Part shown: positions 1 through 5,134 of the stretch, piece by piece | Numbering within the stretch: position 1 is the stretch's first letter | How the letters are laid out: every line of letters starts with the position of its first letter | Assembly: GCA_019313025.1 (NCBI GenBank) | Contig: JAFDCA010000308.1 | Coordinates: 1-5,535, forward strand | Direction of reading: 5' to 3' | Length of the DNA: 5,535 nt | DNA from: Deltaproteobacteria bacterium | GTDB lineage: Bacteria; Desulfobacterota; Desulfobacteria; Desulfobacterales; UBA11574 | Notes under the pieces: generated by a model | Told to the model about the DNA's origin: nothing | Databases searched by the model: none | Seen by the model: the letters and a program-made list of their open reading frames with translations, nothing else | Program-made: the position numbers and the translations under genes

Positions 1-5
1 CTTAT

Positions 6-476
6 CTAAGGTTCCCTTGGGGTTGACGAATAATTATTGGGATCAGATGCTGCATCAATTTCAGCTTTGTCCAACCATCCATCTCCATCCGAATCAGGAA
101 CACGAGGGTCTGTACCTTTTAGAACTTCATTGAAATCATTCAGCCCGTCATTGTCAGTGTCCGGATTAAGCGGATCACTTTTTCTCCAAGTAACCTCCTG
201 GCTATCAGATAAATTATCATTATCTGTGTCCGGGTCAGTGGGATCAGTTCCCCATTCTTTTTCTTTTTCATTCACGAGCCCGTCTGCATCTAAATCACCT
301 TGTGGATCAGGGGTATCCTTTGAATCTCTGGGATCGGCACCTAATTTTTCTTCATATTTATCAGGCCAGCCGTCCTGGTCAGAATCAATCGCTCTGGCCA
401 GAGAAAAATTGAAATATGCTGGAATAATGGTTAATAAAACAAAACTCATAATAAAGTATTTAATGACCTTAGCCAT
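6..476 (-). CDS. Small secreted thrombospondin type 3-like repeat protein
   Basis: This is a complete 156-residue frame with a TAG stop. Its ATG is preceded by a GGAG Shine-Dalgarno seven bases upstream. Residues 1-29 form a signal peptide: a basic start (K3, K6), a hydrophobic core, and a likely signal peptidase I site after A27-R28-A29. The rest is almost entirely acidic D-x-D-x-D-G-x-x-D calcium-binding repeats, starting at about D31, D61, D83, D106 and D128. Most are followed by an E-x-x-x-G-T/A-D-P spacer. Such repeats bind Ca2+ and usually occur as stalks or spacers in larger surface proteins. Here no other domain is present, so it is probably a small Ca2+-stabilised periplasmic or extracellular protein. 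Repeat 3 has Asn where the usual Gly sits (N88), and repeat 2 ends in Asn (N69) instead of Asp. No partner gene is visible. Family assignment is sound, biological role unknown. Confidence 0.85.
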   Translation of the reverse strand: MAKVIKYFIMSFVLLTIIPAYFNFSLARAIDSDQDGWPDKYEEKLGADPRDSKDTPDPQGDLDADGLVNEKEKEWGTDPTDPDTDNDNLSDSQEVTWRKSDPLNPDTDNDGLNDFNEVLKGTDPRVPDSDGDGWLDKAEIDAASDPNNYSSTPREP

Positions 477-739
477 TTTCTATCTCCATATCATTCGGAT
501 AATGTTTCGTATCCCTGTCACATCGAAAAATCAGCGCTGTTAATTGATTCAATACTATCTAAAATTGTTTGCCAAGTTCTTGTCATTCCATGAGATTTCT
601 ACGGATTTATCAGGCGCTACAAAACAAATGAAGCGCAGGAAAACAACGTGGAAAAATGAGATGTAACTGATAGGTATGATCAGGTATTTCAGCGCATTAT
701 TTCGAAAGAAACAATATGTAGGCCTAATTGAATATGGTT

Positions 740-1060
740 TCATGTTGATTCCATCAACAGCATGTTAATCAGTTTGCTGACTGTAAAAGATTTTACACTT
801 CGAACACCTTCAACATTTTTCGCATGATCAACGGCATTTTTTATTTTAGTATCCGATACGACAATGCCATACGGAACGACATGATACCGAACCGACTTTA
901 CATCAATGTTCCGTGATCATAGGTCTTTATCTCCAATGAACCTGGCGTTTACCTTCTTTTAATACTTCTTGGGCATCTATAAAAAAAACGATTGAGATCC
1001 TGCTTCAATTTTTAATCGGTCATAAAACCCAACAACATTAGTGCAAAATTTATGCAACAT
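740..1060 (-). pseudogene. Decayed BON-domain protein gene
   Basis: One frame runs 107 codons from an ATG at 1060-1058 to a TGA at 742-740, broken by three stops: TAG and TAA in the first half, and a TGA at 919-917. Around the last stop the peptide reads VNARFIGDKDL, stop, SRNIDVKSVRYHVV, then GIVVSDTKIKNAVDHAKNVEGVRSVKSF. This follows the BON (OsmY-like) pattern: an A-R/K-x-x-G-D-K-D-x opening, a strand with alternating valines, a helix, and the ending H-A-(K/R)-N-V-E-G-V-x-x-V. At 917-919 related proteins as I recall them have Trp (TGG), so a single G-to-A change would give TGA. BON proteins are usually periplasmic or envelope stress proteins. No Shine-Dalgarno precedes the ATG, so the true 5' end is uncertain. 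The BON call is by motif only. A sequencing error cannot explain three stops. Confidence 0.55.
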
Positions 1061-1095
1061 ATAAAATTTCATTTAAGATGAAAATATCTTGTAAA

Positions 1096-1101
1096 ATTAT
1101 A
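1096..1101 (-). promoter_or_regulatory. Possible -10 box of the decayed BON gene
   Basis: The minus strand reads TATAAT here, 36 bases upstream of the ATG that opens the BON remnant, which is a sensible position. No good -35 hexamer is found 16-18 bases further upstream. In such AT-rich DNA a chance match is quite possible. Confidence 0.2.
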
Positions 1102-1325
1102 GTAGGTTATCTAAATTTCATGCATTGTGAAAAAAAAGAATTTAACAGTTTTCGTCCATAAAAGTGCCATTTTAATGGGGTATTTTTTCCAGCGGGTGTG
1201 CTGGCGGAGAATTAAGAACCATTTTTGATTGGGCAAAAGCAATTTTTAACGCGGATGGCCGAGCTGTTCGTAGACTCTCCGGTCGGTAGTAGAGGATGTG
1301 ACATTAAAATTAAAAATATATTTAA

Positions 1326-1339
1326 CTGAATATATTCAG
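1326..1339. repeat. Perfect 14-bp palindrome, possible operator
   Basis: CTGAATATATTCAG is its own reverse complement. It lies about 230 bases upstream of the plus-strand operon in AT-rich DNA. A dimeric regulator could bind such a site, but the distance to the gene is long, no second copy is seen, and no regulator gene is in view. It is not terminator-like, having no loop and no adjacent T run. Confidence 0.3.
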
Positions 1340-1566
1340 AATTTTATCCATATATTTCTGTTCTGGAACAACAAAAATGTTGAAAAATACAACGGCACAA
1401 AGTAATATCAAGCGACGATAAAAAACTTGGCAATTTTCCATTGGACAACGAGAATTCGGAAGCTGTTTCATGATCCTTCATTCGTTGGCTTGCACAGTTC
1501 CCGGCGTCTGATCTTCTCCAAGTCCCTAAAATTAAACGACCCACTTTTTAAAAGGAGCCTAATGCG

Positions 1567-2187
1567 ATGATGCTGAAAAGATGGTATCTGGTTGTATTCG
1601 TGTTCATTGTGGCATGCCACTTTGCCATGGGGCAGGAGAATCAACGGACTTTTAGGCAAAAAAACGGGCTTCAAAACTATGCCCCGCCAGAGGGGTTTTT
1701 AAAAGGATACTTCATTGCCTGTGAAAAAAATCCAGGTTACGTTTTCGGACCGGTTCAGGATTTTATCGAAACGCTGGGGGGCACAACCACATGGCTGATC
1801 GAAGATATGGAGTTAGAAAGCCTTGAGGCGGCCTCTAAAGACGGAAAGAAAATCGAATATTCGTTGTTTCTTGAAGCGGCGTTTTCTGACCGAATGGAGT
1901 ATTGGGTTTTCGTGGTGCTGCCCTATGAAAGTGCAGATGCGTGGTACGATGCAAAGCGGGCCTATCACGGAAGAAAAGCCGAGGAATATTATGGAGAAAC
2001 CCGAAGTGAGCTTGAACGCGCTATGAGCCAAGGGTTTAACATTAACGCTGAGCTCCGCTTTTGGATTGAGAGCGAAAAGACCAGCCTTCAGACCCCCGAG
2101 GACGTGATTATGAGCAGATACAAATGCCAGCCGGTTTTCAACCTCGGTGCGGGTCGCCGACCGGGCCCTGCTGCCAAAACCAAGTAA
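1567..2187 (+). CDS. Exported protein of unknown function, first gene of the reductase operon
   Basis: This is a 206-residue protein I do not recognise. The ATG at 1567 sits nine bases after AGGAG (1553-1557). An earlier ATG at 1562 reads only Met-Arg-stop. The N-terminus has a signal sequence (K4, R5, then hydrophobic residues 6-16). I14-V15-A16-C17 satisfies a loose lipobox, and A20-M21-G22 before Q23 would serve signal peptidase I, so lipid-anchored or free periplasmic are both possible. The mature part has no repeats or membrane segments. It includes C52 and C187, an aromatic patch (W113, F115) and a Tyr/Glu-rich helix near 126-152 (WYDAKRAYHGRKAEEYYGE), and it ends in a basic tail rich in Arg, Pro and Lys. 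The aldo/keto reductase starts 25 bases downstream, so the two are very likely one transcript. An accessory role for that exported enzyme is an inference from position and shared export only. Confidence 0.75.
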   Translation: MMLKRWYLVVFVFIVACHFAMGQENQRTFRQKNGLQNYAPPEGFLKGYFIACEKNPGYVFGPVQDFIETLGGTTTWLIEDMELESLEAASKDGKKIEYSLFLEAAFSDRMEYWVFVVLPYESADAWYDAKRAYHGRKAEEYYGETRSELERAMSQGFNINAELRFWIESEKTSLQTPEDVIMSRYKCQPVFNLGAGRRPGPAAKTK

Positions 2188-2197
2188 CTCGGTATTC

Positions 2198-2204
2198 AAG
2201 GAGG
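2198..2204 (+). promoter_or_regulatory. Strong Shine-Dalgarno of the aldo/keto reductase
   Basis: AAGGAGG lies eight bases before the ATG at 2213 and decides that start. A closer ATG at 2206 is out of frame and only one base from the motif. Confidence 0.8.
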
Positions 2205-2212
2205 TATGAATC

Positions 2213-3445
2213 ATGTCATTTGATGAAAATAAAATTGACAAACCCCATCGCCGTGACTTTCTAAAAAAAGCAGCGGCCATCGGATTGGGTGCTGCGGTGG
2301 GCACTAACGGCTTCCGGCAGACCCGACAGGCTTCTGCCCAGATCACCCTTCCCCAGGCGCCCATGCCCCGCAGGCCCTTCGGTCGGTCGGGCATAACGGT
2401 TTCCACACTTTCACTGGGTGGAATGTTTGACATTTTGAACAATCGGTTAATGCTCGCCAAAGCGCTTGAGTGGGGAATCGACTATTGGGACACCGCCGAA
2501 GTGTACGGCGGTAATCGCAGCGAAGAGGGTATCGGCCGCTGGTTTGCTCGAAATCCAGATACCCGCAAGCAAGTCTTTCTGGTGACCAAGCTTTCACTGA
2601 AAAGAGGTGGCGATTTTACGTCACGGCTTGAAGCGTGCCTGAAACGGCTGCATACCGATTACATCGACCTGTTTTTTGTTCACGGCATCAGCAGCATCGA
2701 TGAGATGGACCCGGGCCTAAAATCCTGGTCTCGGAACATGAAAAAGGCCGGCAAGTTGAAGTTGTTCGGCTTTAGCACGCATTCCAACATGGAAGAATGT
2801 TTAGAGGGGGCCGCCCGGCTGCCCTGGATAGACGGCATCATGTTTACCTACAACTACCGCTTGATGCATGAGCCCCGCATGACAGTGGCGGTTGAGGCCT
2901 GCTACCGAGCCGGTATCGGTCTCACGGCCATGAAGACCCAGGGCGGCGGACCGGTGAAGAGCGATTCCGAGTCCGAAATAAAAATGGCTGGCCGATTTAT
3001 GAAGAAAGGATTTACAGACCATCAGGCAAAGCTGATGGCTGTTTGGGAAGATAAACGTATCGCCAGCATCTGCTCTCAGATGCCCAATCTCACTATTATG
3101 GCAACCAACGCGGCGGCGGCTGTGGATCAAGCCCGCCTTTCACAGTCCGACCGTGCCTTGTTGGCCCAATATGCCAGGGAAACCTGCAGCGATTATTGCG
3201 CCGGATGCGGCCGCCTCTGTTCAGAAGCGCTTGGCAAAAAGGTGCCGATAAACGATGTCATGCGCTGCCTCATGTACCTTCATTCTTACCAGGATTTAAT
3301 GCTGGCGCGCTCCACCTTCGAAACATTGCCGGCTCAAACAAGGGCACTTTTGGCCCAGTTGGACTTCAGCGAGGCGGAACGGTCGTGCCCTCGAAACTTG
3401 CCCATTGGGCGGATGATGCAAGAGGCGACAAGTCTTTTTGCGTGA
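2213..3445 (+). CDS. Tat-exported aldo/keto reductase with C-terminal 4Fe-4S cysteine motif
   Basis: This is a 410-residue NAD(P)H-type aldo/keto reductase fold protein. Residues 12-20 (HRRDFLKKA) are a twin-arginine signal, followed by a small-residue hydrophobic stretch and an A40-S41-A42 cleavage site before Q43. It is therefore exported folded, with cofactor already loaded. The barrel starts near residue 52 (MPRRPFGRSGITVSTLSLGG). The catalytic tetrad is complete: D93 and Y98 in WDTAEVYGG, K126 in VTKLS, H157 in FFVHG. After about residue 320 comes a cysteine-rich tail. C329-x2-C332-x3-C336 plus C392-Pro fits the four ligands of a 4Fe-4S cluster seen in ferredoxin-tailed members of this family; C325 and C352 are extra. 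The cluster suggests electrons may come from or go to a membrane or periplasmic carrier. Substrate unknown. The gene sits 25 bases after an exported unknown protein and 22 bases before a broken ferredoxin-like frame. Confidence 0.9.
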   Translation: MSFDENKIDKPHRRDFLKKAAAIGLGAAVGTNGFRQTRQASAQITLPQAPMPRRPFGRSGITVSTLSLGGMFDILNNRLMLAKALEWGIDYWDTAEVYGGNRSEEGIGRWFARNPDTRKQVFLVTKLSLKRGGDFTSRLEACLKRLHTDYIDLFFVHGISSIDEMDPGLKSWSRNMKKAGKLKLFGFSTHSNMEECLEGAARLPWIDGIMFTYNYRLMHEPRMTVAVEACYRAGIGLTAMKTQGGGPVKSDSESEIKMAGRFMKKGFTDHQAKLMAVWEDKRIASICSQMPNLTIMATNAAAAVDQARLSQSDRALLAQYARETCSDYCAGCGRLCSEALGKKVPINDVMRCLMYLHSYQDLMLARSTFETLPAQTRALLAQLDFSEAERSCPRNLPIGRMMQEATSLFA

Positions 3446-3467
3446 CGGGGCTGAAAAGAGGAACTCT

Positions 3468-3597
3468 ATGGTCACTTCCGTTACCTGGTGCAGCACTTTT
3501 TCTTAATATTTATCGGTGGTCCACAACCAATGGTTGATCTTTAGAAATCGACTCCGTCCATGACCGGTTTTGTAAGCTTATTCAAAATATCTGAAGG
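3468..3597 (+). pseudogene. Remnant of a membrane 4Fe-4S ferredoxin-like gene (N-terminus only)
   Basis: An AGAGGAA Shine-Dalgarno is followed six bases later by ATG at 3468, 22 bases after the reductase stop. Read from that ATG the frame ends after 12 codons. One frame over (from 3467) it reads HFRYLVQHFFLIFIGG, then a stop at 3542-3544, then STPSMTGFVSLFKIS. The R-Y-L-V-Q plus hydrophobic helix and the later P-S-x-x-G-F block resemble, from memory, the start of NapH/polyferredoxin-like proteins often found beside Tat aldo/keto reductases. Loss of one base just after the start codon would explain the frame mismatch. No cysteine clusters follow, so the gene is truncated as well as shifted. 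The annotation rests on a short match, and a coincidental hydrophobic stretch remains possible. Confidence 0.35.
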
Positions 3598-3725
3598 CTT
3601 ATAGCAGTTGCCAAGAATATGTTCCAATTGAATGAATAACGGTCACGATTTACCGTAAGCCGCCGGATGATTTCATTGAGGTCGGGAAGCTGTCCGAGCA
3701 AATTAGAGCGCGTTAAAGAGAACAT
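3588..3725 (+). repeat. Left arm of a diverged inverted repeat
   Basis: This arm is the inverted counterpart of 3792-3899. Outer to inner it shares three blocks with the reverse complement of the right arm: 3588-3605 (about 14 of 18 bases, including CTTATAGC), 3660-3680 (20 of 21 bases), and 3715-3725 (11 of 11). Between the first two blocks this arm carries roughly 26 extra bases. No intact gene overlaps it. Matches were counted by eye. Confidence 0.7.
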
Positions 3726-3791
3726 CTTCGAAGTATTTCAAATTAAAAAATAAAATCAAACTACTGAACGATATTCTAAAAAGCCATGGAC

Positions 3792-3899
3792 ATGTTCTCT
3801 TTTACGCACTTTTGTTTGCGAGTTCTTGCAGTTCTCAACGAAATCATCCGGCGGATGAAACGGAATGTTATTCTGACAATAGCTATAAGACTGCGGCTA
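3792..3899 (-). repeat. Right arm of a diverged inverted repeat
   Basis: This arm is homologous to 3588-3725 in opposite orientation. Its perfect inner block is ATGTTCTCTTT (3792-3802) and its long block is 3834-3854. The outer block (3882-3899) ends exactly with the stop codon of the Nudix gene. The 66-base centre between the arms (3726-3791) is AT-rich and featureless. The open frames that cross this arm are by-products of it. Confidence 0.7.
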
Positions 3900-4328
3900 A
3901 ATGGCTATTTCCCCCTTTTGGAGTTTCTCGACAAACGTCAAATCAGCCGGAGCAAAATCGAAGTCGGCAAGTTGTTCCAGAGATATCCACTTAAAATCAT
4001 CGTGATCTTTAAGATCAATCTCCCCACCCTCCCAATACGTGCGATAGGCCAAAAGTTCGATGGATAAGTGGTCATAGTGATAAATACTCGAACCCAGATA
4101 TTCACCAACGGAGATATCAATATCGAACTCTTCTTTCATTTCCCGTTTTAAACATTGTTCCGGTGTTTCATCGATTTCGATTTTGCCTCCGGGAAATTCC
4201 CATTTGTTCGCCAGTTCATCATCAAACCCTCTTTTGGCTATGATGATCTTGTTATTCTTTGCCAGAATGGCAGCCGTGACCTTAACAATATCCGAAAGAT
4301 CTGTACTATTCACTGTAAATTTAACCAC
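3897..4328 (-). CDS. MutT-like Nudix hydrolase (probable (d)NTP pyrophosphohydrolase)
   Basis: This is a 143-residue single-domain Nudix protein of usual length for the MutT/NudG group, which hydrolyse oxidised or non-canonical nucleoside triphosphates to the monophosphate plus pyrophosphate in the cytosol. The strand before the motif reads WEFPGGKIE. The Nudix box runs G48-x5-E54-x7-R62-E63-M-K-E66-E67-F-D69-I70, so all metal-binding acidic residues are present, but the usual Gly near the end is Asp (D69). The C-terminal FAPADLTFVEKL block matches the typical MutT ending. The first start is GTG at 4328, giving MVKFTVNSTDL; no clear Shine-Dalgarno precedes it, and a second GTG lies five codons inside, so the exact N-terminus is open. 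It lies 59 bases downstream of the coiled-coil gene on the same strand. Substrate preference cannot be read from sequence. Confidence 0.88.
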   Translation of the reverse strand: MVKFTVNSTDLSDIVKVTAAILAKNNKIIIAKRGFDDELANKWEFPGGKIEIDETPEQCLKREMKEEFDIDISVGEYLGSSIYHYDHLSIELLAYRTYWEGGEIDLKDHDDFKWISLEQLADFDFAPADLTFVEKLQKGEIAI

Positions 4329-4387
4329 TGATGACCACAGATTGATCCTGCGGGATTCTTAAATATAAAGTGCGCCCGCAAAATCGC

Positions 4388-4687
4388 CTAATCAAAGTGT
4401 GATCGTGCTTTTTTTATGGCCTCGTTCAGAGACTTCCATGCGTTATCCACGCCATCTTTGATGTCTTTCCACGCATCTTCACTGGCCATGTCAATTTGAT
4501 CCAGTTTCTGGCGCATTTTTTCCCGCTTATTTTGAAGGGTGTTCATTTGTTCTTCGAATTTCTTTTTTGCTTCGACTTTGGCATGTTGGGCTTTGGCCTC
4601 CAGCTTGTTCCGCTCAATGTTCCACTTGTAGTTAAGATCATCGAACTTGGCCTTCATCTTCCTCGAATAAGAATCTTTGGTTTCCAT
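4388..4687 (-). CDS. sll1863-family coiled-coil stress response protein
   Basis: This 99-residue, highly charged helical protein has no signal peptide or membrane segment. Residues 1-63 form a long coiled coil rich in Lys, Glu and Gln (for example NKLEAKAQHAKVEAKKKFEE), followed by ASEDAWKDIKDGVDNAWKSL at about 68-87. This layout, a METK-type start, an E-A-K-A repeat helix and a final A-x-E-D-A-W-x-D-(I/L)-K-x-G-V-x-x-A-W segment, is characteristic of the sll1863 family of small bacterial stress-associated proteins, whose molecular role is unclear. I chose the ATG at 4687: the ATG four codons upstream would place the Shine-Dalgarno inside the gene. The Nudix gene follows 59 bases downstream and may share the transcript. 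Confidence 0.82.
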   Translation of the reverse strand: METKDSYSRKMKAKFDDLNYKWNIERNKLEAKAQHAKVEAKKKFEEQMNTLQNKREKMRQKLDQIDMASEDAWKDIKDGVDNAWKSLNEAIKKARSHFD

Positions 4688-4697
4688 CTCCTCCTCC
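4688..4697 (-). promoter_or_regulatory. Shine-Dalgarno that sets the start of the coiled-coil gene
   Basis: The minus strand reads GGAGGAGGAG directly before the ATG at 4687; a GGAGG core with five bases of spacing is ideal. The alternative ATG at 4699 has no such motif upstream. Confidence 0.7.
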
Positions 4698-4704
4698 ATA
4701 AATA

Positions 4705-4980
4705 TTATTCGACGACAATTTTAAATAGCATCATGTCAGGACTCTCCCAACCCTGATGGATGTGCCCGCATTTAAGGGTGTCGTGGGAATCTAGTTTCAC
4801 TTTAAGCCAATAAATGCATTTGTCAAGGACAATAACATAAGCCCGGATCAGGATGATAATCGAGACCGGTTGAGGCCGAAAGACGCCTTTTGAGTGTATC
4901 AAAATAAACGTTTTAGAGACGTTGAAAAAAAGATGCGGGTATCCCTTGACTGATATTTTAACATAAGATTCACTTTGCAT
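4705..4980 (-). CDS. Doubtful hypothetical ORF upstream of the coiled-coil gene
   Basis: This 91-codon frame ends in TAA five bases before the upper ATG of the coiled-coil gene. I do not recognise the protein. It is not low in complexity: it has a hydrophobic stretch (VSIIILIRAYVIVLD, about 39-53) and a Cys/His-bearing C-terminus (KCGHIHQGWESP). There is no Shine-Dalgarno before its ATG, and the same frame stays open upstream of that ATG for at least 14 further codons, so if it is coding the start may be elsewhere or it is the tail of a decayed gene. It also covers the place where the promoter of the coiled-coil gene should lie, which argues against it. If it is not a gene, 4700-5117 is an intergenic region. 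Confidence 0.25.
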   Translation of the reverse strand: MQSESYVKISVKGYPHLFFNVSKTFILIHSKGVFRPQPVSIIILIRAYVIVLDKCIYWLKVKLDSHDTLKCGHIHQGWESPDMMLFKIVVE

Positions 4981-5088
4981 ATTGGTGCCGTATGATAATG
5001 CAATAAAGACATATTTTGCCTTAAATATTTTTTGTCGGCCAGCTGCTCTAGTGGCTTTTTGGCCAAATGGGTATGCGAAATTTGAATG

Positions 5089-5113
5089 TCAAGGGTTCCG
5101 CTTGAACCCTTGA
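5089..5113 (-). terminator. Hairpin behind the EamA transporter gene
   Basis: TCAAGGGTTC and GAACCCTTGA form a perfect 10-bp stem around a five-base loop, beginning four bases after the transporter stop codon on the minus strand. The sequence that follows (CATTCAAATTTC) has only a weak T tract, so it is a poor classical rho-independent terminator. It could instead protect the transcript 3' end. Confidence 0.5.
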
Positions 5114-5134
5114 TCCCTTAATCCTCGAATCCTT
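5104..5134. repeat. Imperfect octamer tandem repeat across the transporter stop codon
   Basis: Four consecutive units on the plus strand read gaaccctt, gatccctt, aatcctc, gaatcctt. They share the pattern GAAYCCTT. They cover the last codons and stop of the EamA gene and the right half of the hairpin stem. Confidence 0.5.

Larger units (their letters stand above)
1061..1566. other. Gene-free AT-rich stretch before the aldo/keto reductase operon
   Basis: About 500 bases hold no credible gene on either strand. Open frames are short and lack Shine-Dalgarno sites or recognisable motifs. The stretch contains the possible BON -10 box, a small hairpin CCAGC/GCTGG at about 1191-1206 and the palindrome at 1326-1339. 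The promoter of the plus-strand operon must lie here or close by, but I cannot identify a convincing -35/-10 pair or a sigma-54 site. Confidence 0.6.

Noticed and set aside
37..543. Plus-strand 168-codon frame rich in Ser and Pro
   Set aside because: It is the antisense of the Asp-rich repeat gene; Asp codons read backwards give Ser/Val, which explains its composition.
555..743. 62-codon minus-strand frame whose ATG overlaps the stop of the BON remnant
   Set aside because: No Shine-Dalgarno and no recognisable motif; the preceding gene is a pseudogene, so the ATGA overlap is not good evidence of coupling.
1240..1305. GC-richer patch considered as a tRNA or riboswitch
   Set aside because: No cloverleaf, T-loop or known aptamer core could be folded by eye; only short unrelated stems.
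1344..1674. Two overlapping minus-strand frames of 66 and 68 codons
   Set aside because: No Shine-Dalgarno, atypical composition and no motifs; the second runs into the coding start of the exported-protein gene.
1813..2460. Long minus-strand frame of 215 codons
   Set aside because: It lies antisense across two well-supported plus-strand genes, has no Shine-Dalgarno and no recognisable domain, and spans their intergenic Shine-Dalgarno. It is a shadow frame.
3524..3536. CAACCA-A-TGGTTG inverted repeat considered as a terminator of the reductase operon
   Set aside because: The one-base loop cannot form a hairpin without opening the stem, and no T run follows directly.
3764..3994. Plus-strand frame reading like a lipoprotein start (YALLFASSCSSQ)
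   Set aside because: No ATG or GTG with a Shine-Dalgarno in this frame. The sequence is part of the inverted-repeat arm, and downstream of 3899 it is antisense to the Nudix gene.
4349..4380. TGCGGG/CCCGCA stem between the coiled-coil and Nudix genes considered as a terminator
   Set aside because: The loop is 20 bases and no T tract follows on the minus strand, so it is not a credible intrinsic terminator.
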